From a bacterium (GTDB lineage Bacteria; UBP15; UBA6099): a stretch of 43,683 nucleotides of DNA. The number at the start of each line of letters is the position of its first letter. Position 1 is the stretch's first letter. Below are positions 6,371 through 15,736 of the stretch, piece by piece. The stretch spans positions 1 to 43,683 of the forward strand of contig JAKQPS010000153.1 in assembly GCA_029564595.1 (NCBI GenBank). The letters run 5' to 3'. Under the pieces are notes generated by a model. The model had not been told where the DNA came from. It searched no databases and was given only the letters and a program-made list of their open reading frames with translations. The position numbers were made by a program, and so were the translations under genes.

Positions 6371-8137
6371 TCAATCGGCGTCGCGGCAACACCTGAATCC
6401 TATCTTTTCGAGTTCGAGCAAGTTTTGCTGGTCGGCAAAATAGAGGGCGGCCCAATCGCAGCTTCTGCATCTCTGGCATCCGTTTCTTTCGCCGGGCCCC
6501 ATGAGACCCGCCATGCCGGGGTTGCCCGGAGTGGCCACCCACTCCCAGAGGCTTCCGGCCATGTCGTGTATGCCGTGCCTGTTGGCGCATTCGGGATACG
6601 CGCCGCTCTCAAACTTGCGGTTGGCGGAATTCTCGTCTCGCCAACTGCAGGCATCCTCCACAAAGGTGTATGATTCGAACTTTTCGGGATGCACGTAGAA
6701 GAACATATTGTCGTCGCCGCCCGCGCAGGCGCGCGCCCATTCCTCCGCCTCGCAAAGCCTTTTGCCCGCCGACTCGCACATCCGCGCGGCTTGCTCTATT
6801 GTCACGTTCGACACGGGGCGCTCGCCTTCCTTGTTCGGGTACTCGAACCTGTCTATGAAGTATGCGACGCCGGGGCCGGCGACGAGCGTCTCGTCTCCGC
6901 GCTGTTCGAGGCTGTAGCCGATGGATTTCTCCGGGAGGTCGAACCTGTCGAACAGCCCCGGCGCGCCTGTTCCGCCGCGAGGGAGCGCGACGCGCGAGAC
7001 GATGAGCGCCACGACCGCGACCGCCGCGAATGACGCGATGAAACTTCCCGCAGTCGCTCCTGAACGCGCGGCCGCGACGGCCTTCCCTTCCTCCGCTCTT
7101 TCTATGAGCTTCGACATCCCGAACACGTTCTCAAGGAAGCCGAGAACGCACATGGCGAAGAATATCTCGTGTATCACGAACGCCGTCATGAACAACGCGA
7201 TGACGAACGCTTTTCTGCCGGAGCCGGAGCCGAACGCTCTGTAAACGAGCCTCATTCCGTGGAACGTATACACGACAATAATCGTCGTCCACACAAGCTC
7301 GGCCACGGCTTGCGCCCGCAGGGCCGACGGCGGCATCTCATAGATGATGACGGCGAATGCCGCGATGAAGACAGCGATTTTGAGTTTCTTGGTGTTCGAC
7401 CTCGTTCCGGCGAACTTGAATAAAAAGTCGGCGAAAGCCGATATAAGAAAGGCGGCGGCGGCGGAGACGATAATCTTCAACGGGCCGTCGACTTCCCGCG
7501 CTACAGGGGATTCGAGAAAGATTTGCGCGGCGTATCCGGCTGCGAGAAGAATGGGAGTGGAGCGCGGCGCGATCATAGGGCCGAAACTCGGAAGATTCTT
7601 CGCGCCCGGCGCGCTCTTTGCCGCCACCACCGCGCAAAGATGAGCGTACGCCGCCGCCCCGGCGAATATCAGCCCCTGCGTCGTCGCCTTGAACATGAAC
7701 GCGCTCTGCTCCGAGATGAACCCGTAGATTACGCTCCTGACTGCCGGGTCGGTTATCCCCATCGCTTTCGCGAACCAGTCCATCGGCATCCCGAACATGT
7801 TGTTGTACACGAACAGCCTGATTATCGGCACGGTGAATCCGCAGTTGTAAAGTATCAGCCTCGTCACCAGATATATCAGCGCGGAGAAAACGACTATCTT
7901 CGCGCCGGGTTCGCGGCTCGCTAGATCGGCGGCTATCATCGACAACCCGAAGAATAATACGTACGGAAACATACCGGCGACGCTGAACGCCGTAAAAACG
8001 ACGAGCAACACTGCCGAGATAATTGTCGCGAAGTCCAGCCTGCGGGACTTGAGCCTGTAATACACCGCGCACAAGCCAATCACGCACAGTTGAATGGCCA
8101 GCGCGGGAAGAATCACATGGTGAAGGCCCCTATCCAA
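6371..8137 (-). CDS. Polytopic membrane protein with C-terminal FGE-sulfatase-like domain
   Basis: Residues 1-385 of this 588-residue protein contain about ten hydrophobic segments. Residues 425-588 form a formylglycine-generating-enzyme-like (SUMF1/FGE) domain, seen in AYFIDRFEYPN, the RLCEAEEWARACAGG stretch, HGIHDMAGSLWEWV and the end GFRCCRD. True FGEs oxidise a sulfatase cysteine using two cysteines in a CxxxxC setting; here the region reads NGCQRCRSCDW, which does not fit that spacing, so this may be a non-catalytic or different member. The tail probably faces outward. The start is a TTG at 8137 with GGGAG upstream; it overlaps the dikinase stop codon by 8 bases, so the two genes are coupled. 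No sulfatase is encoded in the window. Confidence 0.75.
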   Translation of the reverse strand: MDRGLHHVILPALAIQLCVIGLCAVYYRLKSRRLDFATIISAVLLVVFTAFSVAGMFPYVLFFGLSMIAADLASREPGAKIVVFSALIYLVTRLILYNCGFTVPIIRLFVYNNMFGMPMDWFAKAMGITDPAVRSVIYGFISEQSAFMFKATTQGLIFAGAAAYAHLCAVVAAKSAPGAKNLPSFGPMIAPRSTPILLAAGYAAQIFLESPVAREVDGPLKIIVSAAAAFLISAFADFLFKFAGTRSNTKKLKIAVFIAAFAVIIYEMPPSALRAQAVAELVWTTIIVVYTFHGMRLVYRAFGSGSGRKAFVIALFMTAFVIHEIFFAMCVLGFLENVFGMSKLIERAEEGKAVAAARSGATAGSFIASFAAVAVVALIVSRVALPRGGTGAPGLFDRFDLPEKSIGYSLEQRGDETLVAGPGVAYFIDRFEYPNKEGERPVSNVTIEQAARMCESAGKRLCEAEEWARACAGGDDNMFFYVHPEKFESYTFVEDACSWRDENSANRKFESGAYPECANRHGIHDMAGSLWEWVATPGNPGMAGLMGPGERNGCQRCRSCDWAALYFADQQNLLELEKIGFRCCRDAD

Positions 8138-10682
8138 TCCGCAGGACTCCCTTTCCGGCGACGACAGTCACAGTGTCGCCGTTTTTGACTTTTGACATAG
8201 CGCCCTCGACGCCTATTAGGACGGGGATTGAGGCCTCGCGGGCGAGCAGAACCAGATGCGACAGGGGGCTGCCGCGCTCAATGACGAGCGCCGATATCCG
8301 GCCCACCGCCGCGCCGTAAACGCCGTCCGGCCTGCCGACTATCAGGACAGGCATGTCGCCGCCTAAGTCCGGCAGCCGCCCGGCGGCCGCCAGCGCGCGC
8401 CCGCGCGCCGTCTCCGAGCCGACGCCGAGGCCCCGCAGTTCCCCGTCCGCCGCGCCCGCCGCAGCCTCCGGCTCTGGAATGTGGACGACCGCCCCCGCGC
8501 TCTCCGACAGGCGCTTCTCATGCTCCTCTTTCCGGCGCGCTATTTCCCAATCCCGCAACCCGCCCCTCGACATTTCGTCGATTGTCATGTGGAAGGAGTC
8601 CGCGCCGAACTCCGACGCGAGCGCCCTTTTGCGCATCTCAAAAACAGCCCGGTTCAGGCAGTCCCGCGCCCGCTCCCGCGCCGCCATCGTCTCCCTCTGC
8701 CGTCGCAGCATGAACCTGAAAACGAGCAACCCCGCGTTGACGAAGTTGCCCGACCATTTTTCTTTGAGCGCCCGCTCGACCCGCTGCTGAGAGGAGTCCG
8801 CCGCGCCGCCGCGCGCGCCCGCGTCCCCGGCGTCGCCCGCCACGCCCTGCCCGGTCAGCCACGGAGCCGGGTCGTCCGCCAGCCTCGGCGCCGCAACCTC
8901 CGCCTCCGGGTTGCCCCAGTAGCCGTATTCCGCGCGGAACATTTCGACTTGAGTGGCGTCGCCGGGGTTCACTCGCGCCGCCGCCTGAATCATCTTTTTC
9001 CACGGCGAATCCGGCGGGGCAATGCTTATTCCCGCCGCAGCCGCGAGCGCGTCCGGTTTGTCCGCGAGCGCCCGCGCCAAGAATGCGGCGCGCCTGCCCG
9101 CCAGCATGTCGCTCGTCTCGAATAAATCCAACTGAAGCCGAAATAATGGAATAAGAACACTGTTTTTTAGATATCTTAGTGAGCAGTCATCGTCCCGCGC
9201 GGCAGCCTTCAGACGCGCGTCGAGCAGTGAAAGTCGGCGCTTGAAACCGCGTCCGCTGATAATCCGGGCCGCCTCCGCCGCAGCCGGGGCGAGCGCCCGC
9301 GCGGACGCCTTCGCCCTCGCCGGATTGTGCGGATTAAGGCACGCCCTGACCGAATTATATTTGAGATAAAAACGCCCTTTATGCTCGGCGAAAAGAGTTT
9401 CGCCGCGCGGCATTCCTAGCGGAGCGAGTTTCGCCGACATGCGCCGCGACATCCCGTCCGGCAGATCAAAAAGGTCGCGCGTCAGAGTGGACGGCGGGAA
9501 ATCCGCGATGTCCACAATGAAGGAATTGACGAGAGTTTCAACCGGCTGGAACCCAGTGAGCGGGCGGGCCTGATAGAAATAAAGATTGCCGTTAAGCAAC
9601 CCTGCTTCCATCTGGGCGGGCCTGCCGAACAGGGCCTCCATCCTCGCCATCGCGTCTTCAAGGGCGGAGAGCGCGGCGGGGTCGACCGGATGCGGCGCCG
9701 GGCCGGATTCCGTCCGCTCCGCCCCGGTGAACGCGTTGCGGACAATCACGCCTTCCGCCCCGTCCGCCGCCTCGTACGACACGACAGTTTCTTCCATAAA
9801 ACCGTTCATATAGTTTGCCGAGCATCCGACCAGAAATATTTCGTGCTCAATTTTTTCCTGAACTATCACAGGCAGTCGGAACGAAGCGCGGGACGCGCCC
9901 GCGTTGTCCGCCGCCGCGACCGCGCGCGCGCTATAATAAGACGCCCACACCCGAATGATGGCGACCAGAGCCTCGTCCGCGCCGCGCCCCGCTGAAAGCG
10001 ACTCGAACACGCCCGCCATGCTCGCAGTCCTGCCATCCTCGCCGGGAAACGACGACCGGGCTATCATCCCGCCGCCGCCGAGCGCGCGCAACCCCTTCTC
10101 CAACCGCCTGACGAACCCACGCGGCAGCCGCGCCCCCGCAAGCAATTCCTCTATCGCCTCCTCCGCCCCCTCCAGCCGCAATATCTCTTGCCTCAGACCC
10201 TCGGCTTCTGTCCATTTCTCGAACACCGTACCGCTGATAATGAACCCGCGCGGGACATTGAATCCGAGCCGAAAAAGCTCTCCCACCCACTTCCCTTTGA
10301 ACCCCACTAGGTCCAACCCCGCGCGCGTTGCGCCGTCATAATCAATTATGTCTGAGTCCCTGACAGGAGCGCGCCGGAGCAACGCGCCGACCGCCCTGCT
10401 GAGCGCCCACACCGCCGCCAGAAGAATGGCCGCGCCGAGCGTGAACATCCATTTGCCGGAGCCGAATCCCAGCAGCGCCGCCACCGGCACGAGAAGCGCC
10501 GCGATCAGTATTGTCAGCGCGGCCGCGATGAACGCCCCCGCAGCCACCGGCATAGAGAACAATCCGGCGAAAAACACCCCGAAGCCCCGCCCGGAGGTCC
10601 ATGCTTCAGCCGCGCGGGACGCGATTTCTCCAATGAGCGCGATAAAAAGCGGGAATGTCATGTCAGATAGAAAATCAATCAT
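8130..10682 (-). CDS. Membrane-anchored PEP-synthase/rifampin-phosphotransferase-like dikinase
   Basis: This is an 850-residue protein. Residues about 5-105 carry several hydrophobic segments, so it is membrane anchored. Residues about 125-440 are a PEP-synthase-type ATP-binding domain: KGKWVGELFRLGFNVPRGF, then IARSSFPGEDGRTASMAGVF (209-217 being RSSFPGEDG). A long helical middle follows. The mobile phosphohistidine domain is at the very C-terminus, with GSPLSHLVLLARE and the acceptor His809. No PEP/pyruvate-binding barrel follows, so the order (ATP domain, helical domain, His domain) resembles rifampin phosphotransferase rather than PpsA. Such enzymes move the beta-phosphate of ATP through His to a substrate; the substrate here is unknown. 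ATG at 10682 is chosen for its AGGA site; the frame continues upstream but across the divergent promoter region. Confidence 0.8.
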   Translation of the reverse strand: MIDFLSDMTFPLFIALIGEIASRAAEAWTSGRGFGVFFAGLFSMPVAAGAFIAAALTILIAALLVPVAALLGFGSGKWMFTLGAAILLAAVWALSRAVGALLRRAPVRDSDIIDYDGATRAGLDLVGFKGKWVGELFRLGFNVPRGFIISGTVFEKWTEAEGLRQEILRLEGAEEAIEELLAGARLPRGFVRRLEKGLRALGGGGMIARSSFPGEDGRTASMAGVFESLSAGRGADEALVAIIRVWASYYSARAVAAADNAGASRASFRLPVIVQEKIEHEIFLVGCSANYMNGFMEETVVSYEAADGAEGVIVRNAFTGAERTESGPAPHPVDPAALSALEDAMARMEALFGRPAQMEAGLLNGNLYFYQARPLTGFQPVETLVNSFIVDIADFPPSTLTRDLFDLPDGMSRRMSAKLAPLGMPRGETLFAEHKGRFYLKYNSVRACLNPHNPARAKASARALAPAAAEAARIISGRGFKRRLSLLDARLKAAARDDDCSLRYLKNSVLIPLFRLQLDLFETSDMLAGRRAAFLARALADKPDALAAAAGISIAPPDSPWKKMIQAAARVNPGDATQVEMFRAEYGYWGNPEAEVAAPRLADDPAPWLTGQGVAGDAGDAGARGGAADSSQQRVERALKEKWSGNFVNAGLLVFRFMLRRQRETMAARERARDCLNRAVFEMRKRALASEFGADSFHMTIDEMSRGGLRDWEIARRKEEHEKRLSESAGAVVHIPEPEAAAGAADGELRGLGVGSETARGRALAAAGRLPDLGGDMPVLIVGRPDGVYGAAVGRISALVIERGSPLSHLVLLAREASIPVLIGVEGAMSKVKNGDTVTVVAGKGVLRIG

Positions 10683-10866
10683 GTCGGCTGTCCTGATATT
10701 GCACAAAAAAGAAACATTTGTCAAAGGAGAGAGGAGAGCCGGCGCGGGCGCGCTGTGGCATTTCGCCGCCGTTTCAGGGATAATACAAACGTCGGGTCGC
10801 GGCATAGGCCCCCAAAACGCAAGAAAGGCCGCCACGGTTCTGCTAAAGAAATTTTTCAAATATGCG

Positions 10867-12054
10867 ATGCTCGCGGCGGCGGCGGTCGCCGCTTTCTGGG
10901 CCGCCAACTCCGCCATGCACAGGGCGGCGCATTCAGCGTTGCTAGACGGCAACCTCGCAAAATCCCGCCTGCTCCTCCGCTTAGTCGTAGCGCATGAGCC
11001 GTTCTTCTTCATCCACCGGGGCGTTCTTGGAAAATCCGCCCTCATGGACGCGTTCGCCGAAACCGACTCCGTCCTCCGCGAAAAGAAAGCTTGGATAGTC
11101 GAAACCGGAGCGCCTGTGATGACCGCCCCGGCGGCGGCTGACGGCTTCGTCTATTTCGGCAACAATAAAGGAATCAAAGGGGGGACTGTCTTCAAGGCGG
11201 ACGCCGCCACCGGCAAGATTATATGGTCGCTGCGCATCGGCGGAGACATCGAGACCAAGCCCCTAGTCGTGGGCGACAGAGTGTTCGTTTCCGCGCACGA
11301 CGGGTTGAGCGCAATCGACGCGGCAACCGGGAAGCGCCTCTGGTTCCACTATATCAGGTGGGCGGAATCATCCCCGGCGTTCGCGACGGGAGCGGTGTTC
11401 GTCGGCGCGGACAAACCGGGCGCGCTGATGAAAATCGACGCCGAGACAGGGCAACTCATTTACAGCGTCCCGACTTCCGGCCCGGTCGAATCCTCCCCGG
11501 TCATCCACAACGGAAAAGTCTACATGGGCTGCAACCACGGATACGTTTACTGTTTCGACGGGGACACGGGGAAAGAGATATGGCGTCGCGGTTTGGGCGG
11601 GTCCGTCGAGGCCGCTCCTTTGATAATGGGCGGCAAAGTTTTCGCCGGAAGCAAGAGCGGCGCGTTCGCCGCGCTCGACGCCGACACCGGTTTCGAGGTC
11701 TGGCGCGCGGAAACGGGAGCCGAGATATGGTCGGGCGCGGCAAGCGACGGCAACGCGGTGGTTTTCGGCGACAACTCCCACACCGTCCGCGCTCTCCGAG
11801 CCGACACCGGCGAAACCATCTGGACATACGACGCTGAAACCGCCCGCTTCGAAACCACTCCGGCGGTTCACAACGGCGTCGCCTACATCGGTTGCCACGC
11901 GGGATTCCTTCATGCGATCCGCGTGTCAGACGGCAAACTCCTCTGGCGGTTCCTTACGGGATGGGACATCGACGATTCCCACCCTCTCATATACAATGGA
12001 CTTGTGATATTCGGCTCCACCGACGGCAGGGTGTACGCCCTGAAGGTTGATTGA
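10867..12054 (+). CDS. Exported or membrane-anchored PQQ-type beta-propeller protein (BamB-like repeats)
   Basis: This protein of about 395 residues has a hydrophobic N-terminus and then at least seven PQQ-like repeats, each with the pattern A.D..TG...W, for example AATGKIIWSLRIGGD, DAATGKRLWFHY, DGDTGKEIWRRGLGG and DADTGFEVWRAETG. Such beta-propellers act as interaction scaffolds or dehydrogenase-like folds outside the cytoplasm; no catalytic residue is claimed. The start is uncertain: ATG 10867 is the only in-frame ATG near the hydrophobic segment, but a lysine-rich LLKKFFKYA stretch just before it would make a better signal, so an alternative start codon slightly upstream is possible. It leads a tight run with two large membrane proteins (4-base gap, then a 4-base overlap), suggesting a shared envelope role. 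Confidence 0.75.
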   Translation: MLAAAAVAAFWAANSAMHRAAHSALLDGNLAKSRLLLRLVVAHEPFFFIHRGVLGKSALMDAFAETDSVLREKKAWIVETGAPVMTAPAAADGFVYFGNNKGIKGGTVFKADAATGKIIWSLRIGGDIETKPLVVGDRVFVSAHDGLSAIDAATGKRLWFHYIRWAESSPAFATGAVFVGADKPGALMKIDAETGQLIYSVPTSGPVESSPVIHNGKVYMGCNHGYVYCFDGDTGKEIWRRGLGGSVEAAPLIMGGKVFAGSKSGAFAALDADTGFEVWRAETGAEIWSGAASDGNAVVFGDNSHTVRALRADTGETIWTYDAETARFETTPAVHNGVAYIGCHAGFLHAIRVSDGKLLWRFLTGWDIDDSHPLIYNGLVIFGSTDGRVYALKVD

Positions 12055-12058
12055 CGAT

Positions 12059-13723
12059 ATGGCAAACGAGAGCGATTCAGCGCCCCGCATGACGCGCGGA
12101 CTCCGCGCCGCCTACGCGGCCGTCGCCGTTCTAGCGCTCGCCGCCGGAGCCGCCTTCTCCGCGCTCTATCCCCTTCCGTTCCCGGACGAGGCGCGGACGC
12201 TTTTCTTCTCCGGGCGCCCGCTGGCAATCGGCTTTTTTCTGTCGCTTTATGACAACCTACTGCCGCTCTACCACGCGTTCGCCCGCTCCGCATCTCTCCT
12301 CCCCGGCGGGCTGCCCGTCCTGCGCCTTCTGTCGTCCGTGTTTTTCCTAATCGGCGTCCACTGCGCCCGACTCGCGGTCTCGCGCTCCCGGATGTCTCCC
12401 CGCGATAAACAGCGTTCTCACGCTCTGATAATTTATTGCTCTTTATTCCTTGCCGTCGAATCATGGAGGGCGGCCCCGTTTTCATTTTCATTCATGCTGA
12501 TAGCGCTGTCATGGATGATGTTTATCGAGGCGCGCCGCAACCCCGCGCCGCGCGTCTTCCGGCTCCGCTCCGCCGCCGCAATCGCCGCCGCCTACTCTTG
12601 CGAAGCGGGCATCGTCTCGCTTCTGGTTCAGGCCGCAGCATCGGCGTCAGGAAAACGCTCCCCCGATTCGGGCGGCGTCTCCATGCGCCCCGCTTTGCTC
12701 GCCTCCGTTCCGGCGGTTCTCATCCTCGTCTCCGGCGCTTTCAAAACGGGCACTCTTCGCGCCGCCGAAAACATTTCCCTCTATTTCCAGTCATGGGCGG
12801 ACATCGCCGTTTCTGCGCCGGAGAACCCCGCGCGGATATTTGCGGCGCTCGCAACCGCTTTGGTTCTGTTCGCGCTGACATGGCTCGCCGCGCGCCCCGC
12901 CGGCAAAGCCCCTTCGACCTCCGCGCAACCTTTCCCTGTTGTTTTCACCCTCGCCTCCGCCCTTTTCATCGCCGCCGTTTTCCGATTCTCCTTCTTTCAA
13001 ATCGAATCCTTTCAAAACAAAGACAACGCCCGGTATGTAAAAAATATCGAACGGCTCCGCGCCGACTGCTCGAACGGAACCGGCGTCGTATACTTCGATT
13101 CCGGCGCCCCGGCAGACAAACATGTATTCCATTACTTCGACGAGTTATTTGATTGCGACGGGCTGCTGTACGGCGGGAAAGCGTTCCCCTCCGCCCCCAT
13201 CCTGCCGGAAAGTTATATCCGCGCCGCGCGTCCCTATCCGTTCAACCTTCTGAAAGAATACGCTCTCCGCAAAAACGCGCTGTCTATTCACAACGCCTCA
13301 GGCAGTTTGCTCCCGGACGCGAAATCGTCGCCGGACATTGCGTGGTTCTTTTCGGTCTATGAAGAGGACGGAGGCGTCTTCAGGCTCAGGCTCGGATTCT
13401 CCAAAGACGGCATCCTGCTGGAGCTTTTCGCCGTCGATTACGGGGATTCTGAAAAAGCGGCGGCCCTCATTCAGGCGGATGACTTCGCGCCGTGGATGCT
13501 GAAAAGCTACTACGGCGCGGCGGGCGGCGCGGACGTTAAATCCAAACTCGACGCTCTAGCGAGAGCATGCGGCGACAACGCCTCCTGTCTCGACGCCGCT
13601 ATTTCCAAATCACTGCTCTTCGCCGCGTCAGACGCCGATTCAGGAGCGCTCGTCGCGGAGGCCGTCTCGCTGGCCTATCCCGCCTACGCCCACGAAGGCG
13701 CGGGAAAGGAGGGCGCGCGGTGA
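12059..13723 (+). CDS. Probable GT-C-type membrane glycosyltransferase
   Basis: This 554-residue protein has many hydrophobic segments in its first two thirds and a soluble C-terminal region of about 230 residues. In the first outward-facing loop it has LPFPDEARTLFF with Asp43-Glu44, placed as in the acidic DE motif of GT-C enzymes such as the PMT/ArnT group, which use lipid-linked sugars. Overall similarity is too weak for a firm family name. The ATG at 12059 is preferred over TTG 12047; AAGG lies upstream. The stop codon overlaps the next start (GTGA), so the two membrane proteins are translationally coupled. The C-terminal region likely faces the periplasm. Confidence 0.55.
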   Translation: MANESDSAPRMTRGLRAAYAAVAVLALAAGAAFSALYPLPFPDEARTLFFSGRPLAIGFFLSLYDNLLPLYHAFARSASLLPGGLPVLRLLSSVFFLIGVHCARLAVSRSRMSPRDKQRSHALIIYCSLFLAVESWRAAPFSFSFMLIALSWMMFIEARRNPAPRVFRLRSAAAIAAAYSCEAGIVSLLVQAAASASGKRSPDSGGVSMRPALLASVPAVLILVSGAFKTGTLRAAENISLYFQSWADIAVSAPENPARIFAALATALVLFALTWLAARPAGKAPSTSAQPFPVVFTLASALFIAAVFRFSFFQIESFQNKDNARYVKNIERLRADCSNGTGVVYFDSGAPADKHVFHYFDELFDCDGLLYGGKAFPSAPILPESYIRAARPYPFNLLKEYALRKNALSIHNASGSLLPDAKSSPDIAWFFSVYEEDGGVFRLRLGFSKDGILLELFAVDYGDSEKAAALIQADDFAPWMLKSYYGAAGGADVKSKLDALARACGDNASCLDAAISKSLLFAASDADSGALVAEAVSLAYPAYAHEGAGKEGAR

Positions 13724-15594
13724 AAAGGACATTGAAATTCTTCGCTTGGCTGTTCGTCGCCGCGCACATCGCCGCGCCCGCCGCCCTCATACTCGCAAAC
13801 TCCAACCCTCTTACCTACAACGACTTTCCGGTGATGCTCTACTTCCAGCATCGCGCCTCTCAATTCTTCGAGTCTTATTTCGCTTTCTGGGGGTTCGACT
13901 ATTTCTACTCAGCCGGATACCCTCTCAATTTCACATGGAACAGCAACGTGTTCCTCCAGTTCCTTCAAACGTTCCTGAACCCTGCGCCTCCGGCGGCTGT
14001 TCTGGCCGCAGCCACTTTCGTTTCGGTGGCGATAGCCCCGCTCTGTTTCCGCGCGGGGCTTTCAAATTTCGGGCTGTCGGGGGCGCGGCGCGACTGGGCG
14101 CTCATCGTCATGCTCGCGTATTGGTGGACGGGCTACCCGGTGATCATGCTGCTCCTAGGCATGACCTCCGGCGTCTTCGCGTTCCATATCTGCTTCTACG
14201 CCGTCTCCGTGTTCTACAGGTTCATGCGCGAGGACGGCCCCGCGCACGCCGCGCGGCTCTGCCTGCTCGTCCCCCTGTGTTTCCTCGCGCACAAGACGGC
14301 CATAGTCGCGTTCGGAATTCCCGCCGCCGTCCTATTCGCCTGCCATTTGCGAAATGTCAACCTGCGCCGCCTAGGCTCCATAGCCATGTTCCTCGCGCTA
14401 ACTCTCGCCGTCAACTCCTTCTGGCTCGTCCCTTTCATGGAACTGGTCAAATTTAAAGTGGAGCTGGCCCACGCGCCTCACGGGCTGAACTTCGATCCGT
14501 TCCGGATATTCAAGGACTACTTCACGCTTTCAAAAGCGATGGGGCACAAGATACTAGAACCCTCGCAGAACCCCGTGTTCGCCGCGATGAACACGATATT
14601 GAAAGACTCGCTTCTGGCGCTCGGCATAGCCGGGATAATCGCCGGCAGGAAAGAACGCGCGCGCGCGGCGTTCTTCGCGCTGACAGCCGTCCTGTTCCTC
14701 GCGCTGATATACTTCGGCTCCTTCTGGAAACCGGCCGCGGCGGTAAACCCGACGCGCTACGTCGGCTATATTGATTTCCTTCTGGCGGCTCCCGCCGCTG
14801 CCGGAGCGGCCGCCGTTTTCCGCGCCCGCCCCGCGCTCTCAAGATTCGCCCTCCCCGCCCTCGCCCTCTTGTTCCTGCTCTCATTCGCGCACTTCGCCAT
14901 GTTCAACTCCATGATAAGGAAACCCATCGACGGCGACACGCGGGCGCTCGCCGTATGGCTGTCCGGCAACACCACCCCGAACGGGCGCATACTACTCGAA
15001 GATTCCGGCTGGAACGACCGGGACGCTCTGCCCCCCAAATACGGCGAAGGCCATTTCCCCGCCCTGCTCTCAGAAATCACAGGACGCGAATTCATCGGCG
15101 GCCCGTATCCATACATATTCCTCAAACACAACCTCGCGGGGTTTCACGACGGCCGATTCCTCGGAGCCGCGCTTTCCTCGTTTTCAGATTCCACGCTGGA
15201 CGCCGAACTCAACCGCTATAACATCCATTGGGTGGTCTGCTGGAGCGGCGACTGCAAGGAGCGGTTCGCGGCGCGCCCTCAGGCGTTTGCCCGCCAGACT
15301 GAAACCGGACGATTCATCGTCTTCGAGCGAACAGGGGGCGCGCCTTCCCCGTTCCTGTCCGGAGAAGGATTCGTCGCGGCGGACATCGGAGGAATTCGCG
15401 CATACAGGGTAAGGCCGGGCGCGGACGGAGCGGTCGTCCTAAAGTATCACGCGCTCGTCAACCCCGAAGTGTCCGGCGGCGGCGAAGCGGGCGCGGCGGC
15501 GGCGGGCAATGACCCCGTCGGCTTCATCAAAATTCAAAACCCCGGCGAATACATGCTTATAAGAAACTCTCCGGCAAAAAAGCGCGCGCGTTGA
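13720..15594 (+). CDS. Large membrane protein, possible GT-C/YfhO- or PTPS-related type
   Basis: This 624-residue protein has an N-terminal membrane anchor (KRTLKFFAWLFVAAHIAAPAA), then a loop with TYNDFPVMLYFQHRASQFF, about ten further hydrophobic segments, and a C-terminal soluble domain of about 200 residues. The layout, with an early acidic loop and a large exported tail, resembles membrane proteins annotated as YfhO-like or PTPS-related and, more loosely, GT-C glycosyltransferases. The start is GTG 13720, overlapping the previous stop by four bases, with GGAGG upstream. It is the third gene of a propeller/membrane/membrane set, so a joint role in building or exporting a surface glycan is a fair inference, not shown. 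Confidence 0.55.
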   Translation: MKRTLKFFAWLFVAAHIAAPAALILANSNPLTYNDFPVMLYFQHRASQFFESYFAFWGFDYFYSAGYPLNFTWNSNVFLQFLQTFLNPAPPAAVLAAATFVSVAIAPLCFRAGLSNFGLSGARRDWALIVMLAYWWTGYPVIMLLLGMTSGVFAFHICFYAVSVFYRFMREDGPAHAARLCLLVPLCFLAHKTAIVAFGIPAAVLFACHLRNVNLRRLGSIAMFLALTLAVNSFWLVPFMELVKFKVELAHAPHGLNFDPFRIFKDYFTLSKAMGHKILEPSQNPVFAAMNTILKDSLLALGIAGIIAGRKERARAAFFALTAVLFLALIYFGSFWKPAAAVNPTRYVGYIDFLLAAPAAAGAAAVFRARPALSRFALPALALLFLLSFAHFAMFNSMIRKPIDGDTRALAVWLSGNTTPNGRILLEDSGWNDRDALPPKYGEGHFPALLSEITGREFIGGPYPYIFLKHNLAGFHDGRFLGAALSSFSDSTLDAELNRYNIHWVVCWSGDCKERFAARPQAFARQTETGRFIVFERTGGAPSPFLSGEGFVAADIGGIRAYRVRPGADGAVVLKYHALVNPEVSGGGEAGAAAAGNDPVGFIKIQNPGEYMLIRNSPAKKRAR

Positions 15595-15676
15595 ACGGCG
15601 CGGCCTGCCCTCAAGCTCCCACTCGGATTCCTCCGCAAATTCCACAAGGTTTCTCTATTCAAAATCCGTTTCCCTG

Positions 15677-15705
15677 TTCACTTGCGCGGCGGCGCGTGTT
15701 ACACT
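15677..15705 (+). promoter_or_regulatory. Candidate promoter for the HD-GYP operon
   Basis: TTCACT at 15677 and TACACT at 15700 are separated by 17 bases and each match four of six sigma70 consensus positions. They sit about 30 bases before the HD-GYP start, in the only sizeable gap (142 bases) of this plus-strand run. Confidence 0.35.
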
Positions 15706-15736
15706 TATTTGCGTAGGAGGCGGGACGCTAGGGACT

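Noticed and set aside
10348-10866. Long N-terminal extension of the propeller protein
   Set aside because: It is the antisense of the dikinase gene's 5' end followed by intergenic DNA; the product is low-complexity and precedes the hydrophobic segment expected near the true start.
10683-11045. N-terminal extension of the dikinase (about 120 residues)
   Set aside because: It lies antisense to the propeller gene and across the divergent promoter region; ATG 10682 with AGGA fits the membrane segment.
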